A stretch of DNA of 64,000 nt from Bacteroidota bacterium (GCA_018267515.1 JAFDYJ010000017.1:205708-269707); one strand, 5' to 3'; shown: positions 44,695 through 54,710, counted from the stretch's first letter. The notes: generated by a model not told the origin, from the sequence alone. Numbers and translations: made by a program.

Positions 44695-44724
44695 TTTGCT
44701 TCAGCCCTGTTGTGCTTATCTTTG
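44695..44724 (+). promoter_or_regulatory. Bacteroidota-type promoter
   Basis: TTTG (44695-44698), an 18-base spacer and TATCTTTG (44717-44724) match the -33 / -7 consensus. The preferred ATG is at 44742. Confidence 0.65.
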
Positions 44725-44741
44725 TATCAAACTTAAACGAT

Positions 44742-45140
44742 ATGAGAAAAATTATCACCTTTATGCTGATCGCTGCAGTATTTACAATTTCAAACCAGGT
44801 TTACGGTCAGGAAAAAGCAAAATGGAAAGAGTTGGAAGAATTTCATGCTGTAATGTCTGCTACATTTCATCCTTCACAGGAAGGAAAACTGGAACCTATA
44901 AAAAGCAGGAGCGGAGAAATGGTAGAAAGGGCGGTTACCTGGCAAAAATCCAATGCACCCGAAGGCTTCAGTAAAAAAAAGGTGAAGTCCGATCTTAAAA
45001 AATTAGTCAAACAATCAAAAGAGCTGAACCAACTGATAAAAAATAATACTGCGGATAACGTAATCAAAGAGAAACTCGCTTCATTGCATGACGTTTTTCA
45101 CACTATAACAGAAAAATGTGAAATGGAAGAACATCATTAA
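44742..45140 (+). CDS. Small secreted helical protein of unknown function
   Basis: A 132-residue protein starting at the ATG at 44742, which follows a good promoter; the frame itself opens earlier. The signal peptide ends near VYGQ. The mature part is almost wholly charged helix (EKLASLHDVFHTITEKCEME at the end). The repeated Lys/Glu pattern and the two His clusters (FHPS and EEHH) are the only notable features. It is followed after 19 bases by a second helical envelope gene. Confidence 0.6.
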   Translation: MRKIITFMLIAAVFTISNQVYGQEKAKWKELEEFHAVMSATFHPSQEGKLEPIKSRSGEMVERAVTWQKSNAPEGFSKKKVKSDLKKLVKQSKELNQLIKNNTADNVIKEKLASLHDVFHTITEKCEMEEHH

Positions 45141-45159
45141 TTTATTATAAAAAGAAAAC

Positions 45160-45624
45160 ATGAGAGGCAGCATCTTTATTTTTTCCGTCCTGGTTTTTGC
45201 CGCAGGCGTATCCTGCAATAATTCAGCAGATAACAACTCCCGTACTACAAAAAGCAAATCACGGGTGGATAGCCTGATGGATGACATCATGGCTGAGCAT
45301 GGTGCAGGTATGGCAAAAATGAACCGGGTATCTTCAGCTAAGAATTTTGCCGTACAGGCTATTGACTCTATCCGTAAGTTACCCGGAAAGTTGAAAAAGG
45401 AAACAGCTGAATATAAAAACAACCTGGATTCCTTGTTGGCACAATTACAATCCGCAGAGAGAAATATGAATCAATGGATGGATGAGTTTAATATGGATTC
45501 ACTGGAAAATAATCCTGCACAACGGGCTCTATACCTGGAATCAGAAAAGCAGAAAGCAACAGCAATAAAAGATGACCTGATTCTTTCATTGCAAAAATCT
45601 GATTCACTACTTGGGAAAAAATAA
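45160..45624 (+). CDS. Helical lipoprotein (viral A-type inclusion protein-like annotation)
   Basis: A 154-residue lipoprotein with a lipobox AAGVSC (Cys19), followed by Asn/Ser-rich spacer and long helices. The segment SLMDDIMAEHGAGMAKMNRVSS is shared by a small Bacteroidota family that databases sometimes label viral A-type inclusion protein. That name has no functional meaning here. It is probably co-transcribed with the preceding gene and may form a coiled coil on the periplasmic side of a membrane. Confidence 0.6.
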   Translation: MRGSIFIFSVLVFAAGVSCNNSADNNSRTTKSKSRVDSLMDDIMAEHGAGMAKMNRVSSAKNFAVQAIDSIRKLPGKLKKETAEYKNNLDSLLAQLQSAERNMNQWMDEFNMDSLENNPAQRALYLESEKQKATAIKDDLILSLQKSDSLLGKK

Positions 45625-45686
45625 ATCAGCAGGAGAAGATTTTCCAAATCACATTTGAAAGATCTCTCGTAATGGAAAGCGTCAAG

Positions 45687-46265
45687 CTATTTCAGTTTTT
45701 TATCTATGGCTTCGCTTAACCTGGAAAAAATTTCTTCAATGGAGCCTTCACCATTCACAGCCAGGAATTTTTTTGATTTTTTGTAATGATCTGCCACCGG
45801 CGTAGTTTCATTATTATAAACAGTAAGCCTCTTCCGGATTACATTTTCATTTGTATCATCACTGCGACCGGAAGTTTTTCCCCGGTTCAGCAGCCGCTTA
45901 ATTAATTCTTCGTCATTCACTTCGAGAGCCAAAACAGAAGCAATTGATGTTTTTTTAAGTTCCAGCAATTTATCAAGAGCTTTTGCCTGGGCTACAGTCC
46001 TGGGAAATCCATCAAATAAAAATCCTCTTGCTTTTTTATGTTGCTCCAGGCTGCTGTCAATCATACCAATCACAACTTCGTCCGGAACCAACTGCCCTTT
46101 ATCCATAAATTTTTTTGCCTCTAAACCCAATGGCGTTTTATTGCTGATTTCTTCCCGTAATAAATTACCGGTAGAAAGATGAATCAGTCCATATTGTTCA
46201 ACCAATTTATCTGATTGTGTTCCTTTTCCACTGCCCGGAGGGCCAAATAGTATCAAATTAAACAT
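45687..46265 (-). CDS. adk: Adenylate kinase
   Basis: A protein of 192 residues that makes ADP from ATP and AMP. The P-loop is GPPGSGKGTQ, the AMP-binding element LSTGNLLREE, then FDGFPRTVAQA, and a short LID with GKTSGRSDD, which is the zinc-free short form. The frame extends to 46370, but the ATG at 46265 (MFNLILFGPPGSGKG) is the usual start. In other Bacteroidota adk is often beside obg; here they are 34 kb apart. Confidence 0.96.
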   Translation of the reverse strand: MFNLILFGPPGSGKGTQSDKLVEQYGLIHLSTGNLLREEISNKTPLGLEAKKFMDKGQLVPDEVVIGMIDSSLEQHKKARGFLFDGFPRTVAQAKALDKLLELKKTSIASVLALEVNDEELIKRLLNRGKTSGRSDDTNENVIRKRLTVYNNETTPVADHYKKSKKFLAVNGEGSIEEIFSRLSEAIDKKLK

Positions 46266-46420
46266 AAGCTTTTCGTCTAAACGGTAAATATAATATACAG
46301 ACGTTAAATTTATGTCATACAAAAACGATTTTGAAGGTATTAGATTAAAAAAAATATCTGCAACTAACATCTGTCAGCAATCCGGACAATTTACCGATAC
46401 AATTGTCGTAAATTTAGGTA

Positions 46421-47008
46421 ATGAATGCAACGTGGAAAAAGAAAGGCCCTTTGAAGGCAATTGTGATCTTAATGTTGATTCCAACATTGTTCATTTCATG
46501 CCTTTCTTTTAAAAATGATTCAACAATTAAAAATCCAGGTATGGAAACAAATAACCCCGTTTATTCGAATAAGGACACCTCAAAAGTGAAATTGACGGAT
46601 GAAGAATGGAAAAAAATTCTACCGGCTGACGTGTATAATATTGCAAGACTGAAAGGAACAGAAAGACCCTGGAGCAGCAAGTATGAAGATTTTTATGAAA
46701 CAGGCACTTACTATTGTGCTGCCTGCGGCAACCCATTATTTAAAAGCGACACTAAATTTGAAAGCGGCTGCGGCTGGCCGAGTTTTTATGAACCGGTCAG
46801 TAAAGAAAGTATTGTTTACACTCCTGACAATTCTCATTGCATGAACCGGACCGAAGTGCAATGCGGAAGATGCAAAGCTCACCTGGGGCATGTTTTTGAT
46901 GACGGACCTCCTCCAACAGGATTACGATATTGCATCAATGGCGTGGTATTGAATTTTGATAAGGCCAAAGAAGCAGAAAAGAAATTCAAAGAAGGGAAAG
47001 ATCATTGA
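46421..47008 (+). CDS. msrB: Peptide-methionine (R)-S-oxide reductase, membrane-anchored
   Basis: A 195-residue protein with a lipobox-like FISC near residue 27 after a hydrophobic stretch, then an MsrB domain. The zinc-binding pairs are CAAC and CGRC. The catalytic Cys is in LRYCINGVVLNF, after FDDGPPPTG. It repairs oxidised methionine, here probably in the periplasm as a lipoprotein. A signal peptide before MsrB is unusual in Proteobacteria but common in Bacteroidota. Confidence 0.93.
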   Translation: MNATWKKKGPLKAIVILMLIPTLFISCLSFKNDSTIKNPGMETNNPVYSNKDTSKVKLTDEEWKKILPADVYNIARLKGTERPWSSKYEDFYETGTYYCAACGNPLFKSDTKFESGCGWPSFYEPVSKESIVYTPDNSHCMNRTEVQCGRCKAHLGHVFDDGPPPTGLRYCINGVVLNFDKAKEAEKKFKEGKDH

Positions 47009-47066
47009 ATCGTACCGGGAAAAGAATTCTTAACTTAGATAGTTAATCACATTTAAACAGTAAAAT

Positions 47067-48284
47067 ATGAAATTGAGAATACCGGCTTTTTTGTTTGCAT
47101 TTATTTTATTGACATCCTCCTGTCACTCATCAACGAATAATGAATCTGACACAATTCCCAATTCATCAGTTGAAACGAAAAAGCCTAATACCAATTATAA
47201 ACCGGCTTTTACAGGCCAAACCCGTGTTCATGCTGTGAAAACACAATCCCATTACAATGTAAAAGTAGTTTGTGAGGGATTACGTAGTCCATGGGGGATT
47301 ACAAGTCTGCCCGATGGCAGATTCCTGGTTACAGAAAAGGGAGGTACGATGAGAATGGTAACTCCTGATGGCAAAATAAGCCCGGCTATAACAGGAATTC
47401 CTTCAGTTAATTCTTCCGGGCAGGGCGGATTACTCGGACTTACATTGGATCCTGATTTTTCACACAACCGCATGGTATATTGGGTCTTTTCTGAAAGGCA
47501 GGATGATGGAAATCTTACTGCAGTTGCCAAAGGCAGATTGTCGGATGACGAAAAGACCATAGAGAATGCCCAGGTCATTTACCGTGCTACCCCGGCATTT
47601 AAAAGCAGTCTTCACTATGGCGGACGTATTCTTTTCGATTCGAAAGGGTATATAATTTTCAGTACAGGCGAACGTTCTGATCTTGCTTCAAGACCCCAGG
47701 CACAATTTCTTAATTCTTCTCTCGGAAAAATTATTCGCATTACTAAGGATGGCAAACCGGCTCCGGGTAATCCCTTTAAACCCGGTGGTGATGCAAGACC
47801 TGAACTCTATTCTTACGGCCACAGAAATGTACAAGGACTTGCACTGAATCCGGCAACCGGTGATCTCTGGGAAACAGAATTTGGCCCCCGTGGCGGAGAT
47901 GAACTCAACCTGGTTCACCCGGGAAAAAATTATGGATGGCCTACCATTACTTATGGTATTGAATACAGTGGTCCGAAAATCGGCGAAGGTATTCAACAGA
48001 AAAATGGAATGGAACAACCCGTTTATTATTGGGATCCTGTCATATCTCCCAGTGGTATTACTTTTTATTCCGGCAATGAAATTCCTGAATGGAAAAATAA
48101 TTTATTCGTGACAGCTCTCAGCGGACAGCATATAGACCGGCTGGTAATTAAAAATAATAAAGTAACCGGAGAAGAAAGATTAGCCTCCGATCAATCACAA
48201 CGTTTTCGTGATATTACCCAGGGAAAGGATGGAGCACTTTATGCAATTACAGACCAGGGGAAATTATATAAAATAGGAAAATAA
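47067..48284 (+). CDS. PQQ-dependent sugar dehydrogenase-like lipoprotein
   Basis: A 405-residue protein with a lipobox LTSSC (Cys19), an acidic linker and a six-bladed propeller. Family motifs are VTEKGG, GGLLGLTLDP, YGGRILFD, YSYGHRNVQGLALNP and WETEFGPRGGDELNL. These are the marks of the YliI/soluble aldose dehydrogenase group, which oxidises sugars with PQQ and passes electrons to the respiratory chain. No PQQ synthesis genes are present in the window, so the cofactor would come from elsewhere. Confidence 0.88.
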   Translation: MKLRIPAFLFAFILLTSSCHSSTNNESDTIPNSSVETKKPNTNYKPAFTGQTRVHAVKTQSHYNVKVVCEGLRSPWGITSLPDGRFLVTEKGGTMRMVTPDGKISPAITGIPSVNSSGQGGLLGLTLDPDFSHNRMVYWVFSERQDDGNLTAVAKGRLSDDEKTIENAQVIYRATPAFKSSLHYGGRILFDSKGYIIFSTGERSDLASRPQAQFLNSSLGKIIRITKDGKPAPGNPFKPGGDARPELYSYGHRNVQGLALNPATGDLWETEFGPRGGDELNLVHPGKNYGWPTITYGIEYSGPKIGEGIQQKNGMEQPVYYWDPVISPSGITFYSGNEIPEWKNNLFVTALSGQHIDRLVIKNNKVTGEERLASDQSQRFRDITQGKDGALYAITDQGKLYKIGK

Positions 48285-48569
48285 AAATTTATTGATTACG
48301 GCTAATCCGAGATCATTATCATCCGATACCGGATTCAAACAATCAATGTGACCTAACGGTTTCATGACATTTCATAAGCAATAAAACATTTTTTGTCTTT
48401 TTATTTCACTACAAACTGCTGTTTTTTCAGAAAACTATATACAAACTTTTTTTAATTGCAATCATACCCCGATTCCGGTGATTGCACTTTCACGTTTGAG
48501 TGACTCCTTTTTTCTTTTCCTTAACAGGTTATATATTCTAATTTTACACCCTCAAAAAATCATTTAATC

Positions 48570-51413
48570 ATGAACCGTAGCTTCAGACTCCTATTCAGTT
48601 TATTGTTGATTTTATTCTGCTCGCAGTCTTTTTCACAGTTTAAATTGACGGCCCCGCTTCCTACAGACCCCGCAGTTAAAATTGGTAAATTATCCAACGG
48701 TCTCACTTATTATATTGAAAGGAATACAAAACCGGAGAAAAAGATGGAACTCCGTCTTGTGATTAATGCAGGCTCTATACTTGAAGACCCTGATCAGCAG
48801 GGTTTGGCCCATTTTATGGAACACATGAATTTTAACGGCTCCAAACATTTTCCCAAGAACGAATTGGTAGATTATCTTCAAAAAGTGGGTGTAAAATTCG
48901 GAGCTGATCTGAATGCTTACACCGGTTTTGACGAAACCGTTTATATTCTTCCGATTTCTACAGATGATCCTGAAATTGTAGAAAAAGGATTCACCGTATT
49001 AGAAGACTGGGCCGGTAATAATCTGCTGGATCCATCCGAGATTGAAAAAGAAAGAGGTGTTGTGCTGGAAGAATCACGCCTCAGTAAAGGTTCGCAGCAA
49101 CGAATGTTGAAGCAATACTTTCCAAAGCTTTTTAACGGATCAAAATATGCTACCCGTTTGCCCATCGGGAAAGACTCTATTCTAAAAACATTTAAACCTG
49201 CTGCATTAGAACGCTTTTATAAACAGTGGTATCGTCCGGACCTGATGGCGGTAATTGTTGTTGGAGATATAGATCCTGCATTGGCAGAAAAAAAGATAAA
49301 AGAACATTTTAGCGGATTTAAAAACCCGGCAGTGGAAAAAACGAGACCTGCCCTTACAGCAATTAAAGCCCGTACAAAACCGGAAGCCCTGGTGATCACT
49401 GATGATGAAGCCACGAATACTGTTTTGCAGATATTTAATTATATCACTCCTTCCAAAAAAATAAAAACATGGGCTGATTACAGGGAGTCGGTAAAAAAAG
49501 ATCTGATCAACGACCTTATTAATCTTCGGTTAGAAGAGTTAACACAAAAAGAAAAACCGCCATTTGTTTATGGTTATACCGGCACCAATCAATTAATCAG
49601 GGGTTATGATGCTTTTATTTCAGCTGCTATATTAGGTGATAATACCACTGAGGAAGCTGTTAATGCCCTGATGGCGGAAACAGAAAGAGCAAAACAATTT
49701 GGTTTTTTGGCCGATGAACTGGACCGGGCAAAGGCCAGTGTGCTGAATGGAGCCGAGCAGGCTGCTGAAGAAAAAGACAAGACATTATCTGCCACACTCG
49801 TTGCCACATATGTAAACAATTTCCTTGAGGGAGAGCCTATACCGGGAGTAGAAAACCGGTATAAATTTTTACAGCAGATTTTGCCCTCAATCACATTAAA
49901 AGAAATCAATGAGCTGGCAGCTAAAATGCCTGCTTCCAATAATGCCTTTGCATTGGTGACTGCGCCAACAGCCATGAAAAGCAAATTACCAACCGATGCG
50001 CAATTAGAAACCGAAATTGTAGCGGCTGCAAAGCAAAAGGTGCAACCTTATGAAGAAAAGGCAGTAGCAAAAAGCCTGATGGACGAAACAGAAACTGCCG
50101 GAAAAATCGTAGCTGAATCAAAAAATGAAAAACTAGGCACATCGAATTTTACAATGAGCAACGGTGTCACTATTACTGTCAAACCTACTGCATTTAAGAA
50201 TGACGAAATACAAATGGACGCCTGGCGTTGGGGAGGATGGCAAAAATTTCCGCTGGAAGATAAAGACAATGCCAAACACGCAGCTGAAGTAGTCAGTACA
50301 ATGGGAGTAAAAGATATGTCGCCGACCGATTTACAGAAATTTCTCTCCGGTAAAACTGTTGAAGCCACTCCTTATATAAATGATTTTGAAGAAGGCATTA
50401 GCGGGAGCAGTAGCGTAAAAGACTTTGAAACCTTTCTTCAACTGGTGAATTTATATTTTACTCACCCCCGGAAAGATCAGGGACTTTTTAACTCATTTGT
50501 TACAAAACAAAAGAGTATGATGCAGTTTTTGAAAGGAAATCCACAGGTTTATTTCCAGGATACATTGATGAAAATCCTGTACAATAATAATCCCTGGATG
50601 AATCCATTGCCTACAGTTCAGGAATTTGAAAACCTGAATTTAGACAAACTGATGTCCGACTATAAATCAGTCTTCGGCAATGCCGATGGCATGCATTTTA
50701 CATTTGTCGGGAATATTGACCCTGAAAAGGCAAAACCCTTGTTTGAAAAATACCTGGGCTCACTGCCTGCAAAAAAAGAAGAGCACACATTTAAAGATAA
50801 TGGTGCAAGGCCGGTTAAAGGAGTGGTGGAAGCCAATATTAAAAAAGGAAAAGAATCTCAAAGTCTCATCTCAATAAACTGGACCGGACCAACTGATTAT
50901 AACCGGGAGGAAAACCTGGCTTTCCGTGCATTGATTGACGTTTTGAATATCCGCATTCTTGAAAAATTAAGAGAAGAGCTGGGAGGTATGTATTCAGGTG
51001 GGCTGAGTGGTTCCATACAGAAACGTCCCTATGTACACTATGCCATTTCAGCCAATATTCCCTGTGGACCGGAAAATGTAAATAAGCTTAGTACGGCTTT
51101 ATTTGATATTATCAAAGCTGCACAGCAAAACGGGGTTACCCAGGCTGATCTGGATAAAGTAAAAGAGACATGGAAAAAACAATACAAAGTAAGTATTGAG
51201 AGTAATGATACCTGGCTTTCAAATCTGTCTAATGCATTTATTGATCAGACCAATCCGGAAAATATACTGGACTACGAACAGAAAGTAGATGCACTGACCA
51301 TACAGGATTTGCAAAAGGCAGCACAAAAGTTTTTCAATATGAACAATTATGTGCAGGTAGTATTATATCCTGAAAACGCAACAATACCGGAAAGTCCGAA
51401 AAGAGCATTCTGA
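48570..51413 (+). CDS. M16 family zinc metallopeptidase (PqqL/insulinase-like)
   Basis: A 947-residue protein with a signal peptide ending near QSFSQ, and two M16 domain pairs. The inverted zinc motif is HFMEH (His81, Glu84, His85) with the distal Glu in ERGVVLEES. The C-terminal half has the matching inactive domain with the conserved RxxY-type element (EELGGMYSGGLSG, later). Such periplasmic peptidases degrade small proteins and peptides. It is followed by an ECF sigma cassette with no obvious link. Confidence 0.93.
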   Translation: MNRSFRLLFSLLLILFCSQSFSQFKLTAPLPTDPAVKIGKLSNGLTYYIERNTKPEKKMELRLVINAGSILEDPDQQGLAHFMEHMNFNGSKHFPKNELVDYLQKVGVKFGADLNAYTGFDETVYILPISTDDPEIVEKGFTVLEDWAGNNLLDPSEIEKERGVVLEESRLSKGSQQRMLKQYFPKLFNGSKYATRLPIGKDSILKTFKPAALERFYKQWYRPDLMAVIVVGDIDPALAEKKIKEHFSGFKNPAVEKTRPALTAIKARTKPEALVITDDEATNTVLQIFNYITPSKKIKTWADYRESVKKDLINDLINLRLEELTQKEKPPFVYGYTGTNQLIRGYDAFISAAILGDNTTEEAVNALMAETERAKQFGFLADELDRAKASVLNGAEQAAEEKDKTLSATLVATYVNNFLEGEPIPGVENRYKFLQQILPSITLKEINELAAKMPASNNAFALVTAPTAMKSKLPTDAQLETEIVAAAKQKVQPYEEKAVAKSLMDETETAGKIVAESKNEKLGTSNFTMSNGVTITVKPTAFKNDEIQMDAWRWGGWQKFPLEDKDNAKHAAEVVSTMGVKDMSPTDLQKFLSGKTVEATPYINDFEEGISGSSSVKDFETFLQLVNLYFTHPRKDQGLFNSFVTKQKSMMQFLKGNPQVYFQDTLMKILYNNNPWMNPLPTVQEFENLNLDKLMSDYKSVFGNADGMHFTFVGNIDPEKAKPLFEKYLGSLPAKKEEHTFKDNGARPVKGVVEANIKKGKESQSLISINWTGPTDYNREENLAFRALIDVLNIRILEKLREELGGMYSGGLSGSIQKRPYVHYAISANIPCGPENVNKLSTALFDIIKAAQQNGVTQADLDKVKETWKKQYKVSIESNDTWLSNLSNAFIDQTNPENILDYEQKVDALTIQDLQKAAQKFFNMNNYVQVVLYPENATIPESPKRAF

Positions 51414-51515
51414 ATGAAACCGAATACCCGAACTAAAATCGCAAATATTAAAGCATCCATTTTATAAAATCATCATTTGTTTTTGTAAGTTGCTGCTCAA
51501 TTTCAACACCGGGTC

Positions 51516-52079
51516 TTGGACGAACTGGAACTGATACAACAATTACGTGAAAGCGATCAAGCAGCATTTAAAACCCTCGTAGAGACCTACCAGGATCTTG
51601 TTTATAATACTGCATTGGGAATTGTTCAGAACGCACAGGATGCTGAAGATGTGGCACAGGATACGTTTATTAAAGTTTTCCGTTCCGTTCAATCTTTCAA
51701 AGGTGAATCCAAAATTTCTACCTGGTTATACCGTATTACAGTTTCTACAGCTTTAGATTTATTACGAAGCAGGAAAAGTAAAAAACGATTTGGATTTTTA
51801 CAACGCCTCTTTGGCGAAGGCAATGAACCTATACATGAAGCTCCTGATTTTCACCATCCCGGTGTAGCCCTGGACCAAAAAGAAAATGCTGCCCGCTTAT
51901 TTAAAGCCATTGACCTGCTGCCGGAAAATCAGAAAGTTGCATTTTCCCTTAATAAACTTGAAGAACTCAGCTACCAGGAAGTAAGTGAGGTTATGAATAT
52001 TTCAGTATCTGCTGTGGAATCATTGATGCACCGTGCCAAACAAAACCTTAAAAAGATATTAGAAAAAGAAGAAGGATAA
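51516..52079 (+). CDS. ECF-type RNA polymerase sigma factor
   Basis: A 187-residue sigma-70 family protein with region 2 (AQDAEDVAQDTFIKVF, then STWLYRIT) and region 4 (LEELSYQEVSEVMNIS, VESLMHRAKQNL). The first codon is a TTG at 51516, since no ATG lies in frame upstream. Sigma factors of this size act on envelope stress genes. Two small genes follow at once: one that could be its anti-sigma factor and one CpxP-like, so this is probably a self-contained stress-response cassette. Confidence 0.92.
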   Translation: MDELELIQQLRESDQAAFKTLVETYQDLVYNTALGIVQNAQDAEDVAQDTFIKVFRSVQSFKGESKISTWLYRITVSTALDLLRSRKSKKRFGFLQRLFGEGNEPIHEAPDFHHPGVALDQKENAARLFKAIDLLPENQKVAFSLNKLEELSYQEVSEVMNISVSAVESLMHRAKQNLKKILEKEEG

Positions 52080-52118
52080 TAAAATATTAAATACAAAAAT
52101 TTTTAAACCAGGTAAACT

Positions 52119-52442
52119 ATGTACACCGGAGAATCAAAAAATACCGATAAAATTCTGAATAGCTTTGATAACATCCGGCGAATACCGGCTCCTGATTTTT
52201 TTTATACCCGGCTGAAAGCACGAATGGAAAAGAAAAGAGAAGTCCCGGGCTATAAAAGAAAGTTGCTTCAGCCGGTATTTCTGGTTTCGGGGCTTGTCAT
52301 TCTTTTACTGGTTAATGTCATTATCCTTGTAAAAAGTACAAATTCTAAGATGGAAACCAGGAATCCCGATAACGACAATACGCAAATTCTGGCTGCAGAA
52401 TATAATGCCAACGAAATTTTTACTGAAGAATTCAATAAATAG
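52119..52442 (+). CDS. Small membrane protein, possible anti-sigma factor
   Basis: A 107-residue protein with an N-terminal soluble part of about 45 residues, one transmembrane helix (about residues 50-70, LVSGLVILLLVNVIIL) and a short polar C-terminal tail. No zinc-binding anti-sigma motif (HxxxCxxC) is visible. Its position directly between the ECF sigma gene (39-base gap) and the CpxP-like gene (3-base gap) makes an anti-sigma or regulator role likely, by context only. Confidence 0.6.
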   Translation: MYTGESKNTDKILNSFDNIRRIPAPDFFYTRLKARMEKKREVPGYKRKLLQPVFLVSGLVILLLVNVIILVKSTNSKMETRNPDNDNTQILAAEYNANEIFTEEFNK

Positions 52443-52445
52443 TAT

Positions 52446-52919
52446 ATGAAATCTTATAATAAAATATTAGCAATTGCAGTAATCGTATTACTGTTAGTCA
52501 ATTTATTGTTATTGTTTTTTATGTGGAGAGGGAAACATTCCGAATCAGTAAAACGACAATCCACTTCAAACAGTTCCACTGAAATAATGGCCCGGGAATT
52601 GAATATGACTGATTCGCAAAAAACAAGTTATCAAAAAGCCCGGGACAATTATTTTTCCAATGTCCGGCCATTGTATGATTCCATCCGTGAAAAGAGAAAA
52701 GAATTTTTAAAAATGATACAATCTCCGTCTGTTAATGATAGCGCTTTAAAGACCTATAGTCAGGGTATTGCAGAAAAACAAGAAGCTATTGATCGCATAA
52801 CCCTGTTACACTTCAGAGATACGAGATCTCTTTTTAGCGGTGAACAGCAAAAAAAATACGACGATTTTATACAAAAGACTTTTTTACGTCGGCGGGATAC
52901 GGCCAGTAAAAAAAAGTAG
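52446..52919 (+). CDS. CpxP/Spy-like periplasmic helical protein
   Basis: A 157-residue protein with an N-terminal hydrophobic anchor (residues 8-27) and a helical periplasmic part carrying ELNMTDSQ and LFSGEQQKKYDDFI. These are the two LTxxQ-like elements of the Spy/CpxP/ZraP superfamily. Relatives act as periplasmic chaperones or sensors for misfolded protein or metal. It is the last gene of the sigma cassette and may sense envelope stress. Confidence 0.7.
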   Translation: MKSYNKILAIAVIVLLLVNLLLLFFMWRGKHSESVKRQSTSNSSTEIMARELNMTDSQKTSYQKARDNYFSNVRPLYDSIREKRKEFLKMIQSPSVNDSALKTYSQGIAEKQEAIDRITLLHFRDTRSLFSGEQQKKYDDFIQKTFLRRRDTASKKK

Positions 52920-52934
52920 TAAAGGTGTTACAGA

Positions 52935-54710
52935 CTACTCCGCATAAATTCGTTCAATAGCATCCCGGTATTTCTCAGTAATTACTTTTCTTTTTAGTTT
53001 CAGCGTAGGTGTCAGCTCACCGCCTTCAACTGTCCATTCCCCGGGCATCAATTCAAATTTTTTAACCTGCTCCACATGATTAAAAAACTTGTTGAAGCTT
53101 TCCACTAATTCCTTAAACATATCAAGAACTTTCGGATTTTTTATAACCTGATCATGAGAATCAAATGGAATACCGTTTTTCCGGCACCAATCTTTTAGAT
53201 TGGCAAAAGAAGGAACTATCAATGCACTGACAAATTTCCGGTCCGGGCCTATCAGCATTACCTGTTCAATAAACATTGATTCTTTCAATTTATTTTCTAC
53301 AGACAGGGGTGCAACATATTTTCCGCCGCTGGTTTTGAACAACTCTTTTTTACGATCTGTGATTTTCAAAAAATTTCCATCCATTACACCGATATCACCT
53401 GTGTAAAACCATCCCTCTTTAATGACATCTGCCGTAAGATCAGGTCGTTTGTAATATCCCATCATGATATTGGGCCCTTTGCAAAGTATCTCGCCATCTT
53501 CTGCTATTTTTACCTCAACGCCATCAATAACAGGACCCACAGTTCCAATCTTTCTATCCCTTTCCTGGAAATGGTTAACACTGACTACCGGAGAAGTTTC
53601 TGTAAGCCCATATCCTTCCATGATCACAATTTTTGCAGCCGTAAAGATCCGGATCAGTCTTACCTGGCAGGCTGCGCTTCCGGTTATGATAGCATGCACT
53701 TCATTGCCTAATCCCTGCCTCCATTTATTAAAAATGATTTTATTGGCGAGGGCAAGTTGAAAATTATACCAGGCTCCCCTCTTTTTATTGATTTCAAATC
53801 TTTCTCCCAGTGCATGGGCCCAGAAAAACAATTTTCGTTTCATCCCTTTCAGCTCATTCCCTTTTTGCATAATGCGTTCATAAACTTTTTCCAGCAACCT
53901 CGGCACCGTAGTAAACATATTCGGGCTTACTTCTTTTAGGTTTTCACCTATAGTATCCAATGATTCCGCATAATAGATGACAACGCCTTTAAATAAATAG
54001 AGATAAGTTACCATCCGTTCAAAAATATGATTCAGTGGTAAAAAACTTAAAGCCTTATCCCCCGGAGGAAAAAGTGTAAAGCAGCTTTTTACATTCGTCA
54101 CAATATTACTGTGTGAAAGCATTACGCCTTTCGGCGTTCCGGTAGTCCCGGAAGTATAAATTATGGTGGCAAGATCTTCTGTGCCTATCTGTGTGGAAAT
54201 CGGGGCAATTTTTTTCTTGGCTTCAGGTGTGGCGGCTGCTATAACCTCTTTCCAATGACGGGCATTGGGCACATGCTCAAACGTAAAAATTTCTTTCAGG
54301 GAAGGAACCTTATCTTTCAGGCTCAATACTTTCAAAAAAAGCTCTTCATCATTTACAAATACAGCTTTCACACCAGCATTGTTCAAAATAAATTCCAGTT
54401 CGTTGACATTAATAGTGGGATAAATCGGCACTAATACAGCTCCTATTTGCTGTACTGCGAGATCGAGCAGCATCCATTCCACCCTGTTTTTGGAGAGAAT
54501 GGATATTTTATCCCGGCCTTCTTCCGTCATATCTCCCGGTCCAAATCCAAGATTCAGCAATCCGGCGCTGATACTATCTACGGTCTCGGAAACCTGCTGC
54601 ACACTATATTTTTTCCACTGGCCGCCTTCTTTACCTGCCATCATTTCCTGGTTGGGATGCTTGTCAAGATGAACTTGAATACAATCAAAAAGCCTGGTTG
54701 ATTCTTTCAT
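52935..54710 (-). CDS. Long-chain acyl-CoA synthetase
   Basis: A 591-residue AMP-binding enzyme. The motifs are IIYTSGTTGTPKGVMLSH (A3), YGLTETSP (A5), YTGDIG (A7) and KTSGGKYVAP near the C-terminus. It activates fatty acids with ATP and CoA. The size and SGGKYVAP ending match the eukaryote-like FAA1/FadD15 type of long-chain synthetase, common in Bacteroidota. It faces the sigma cassette tail to tail. Confidence 0.93.
   Translation of the reverse strand: MKESTRLFDCIQVHLDKHPNQEMMAGKEGGQWKKYSVQQVSETVDSISAGLLNLGFGPGDMTEEGRDKISILSKNRVEWMLLDLAVQQIGAVLVPIYPTINVNELEFILNNAGVKAVFVNDEELFLKVLSLKDKVPSLKEIFTFEHVPNARHWKEVIAAATPEAKKKIAPISTQIGTEDLATIIYTSGTTGTPKGVMLSHSNIVTNVKSCFTLFPPGDKALSFLPLNHIFERMVTYLYLFKGVVIYYAESLDTIGENLKEVSPNMFTTVPRLLEKVYERIMQKGNELKGMKRKLFFWAHALGERFEINKKRGAWYNFQLALANKIIFNKWRQGLGNEVHAIITGSAACQVRLIRIFTAAKIVIMEGYGLTETSPVVSVNHFQERDRKIGTVGPVIDGVEVKIAEDGEILCKGPNIMMGYYKRPDLTADVIKEGWFYTGDIGVMDGNFLKITDRKKELFKTSGGKYVAPLSVENKLKESMFIEQVMLIGPDRKFVSALIVPSFANLKDWCRKNGIPFDSHDQVIKNPKVLDMFKELVESFNKFFNHVEQVKKFELMPGEWTVEGGELTPTLKLKRKVITEKYRDAIERIYAE

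Noticed and set aside
44742..45624. Two helical proteins as a toxin-antitoxin or phage inclusion system
   Set aside because: Both have export signals and no toxin motif; the viral name attached to relatives of the second is only a database label.
46312..46512. Open frame on the plus strand between adk and msrB
   Set aside because: It overlaps the msrB start in another frame, has no recognisable domain and no signal or promoter of its own.
52119..52442. Zinc-type anti-sigma factor
   Set aside because: The His-x3-Cys-x2-Cys motif is absent, so only a context-based role is suggested.
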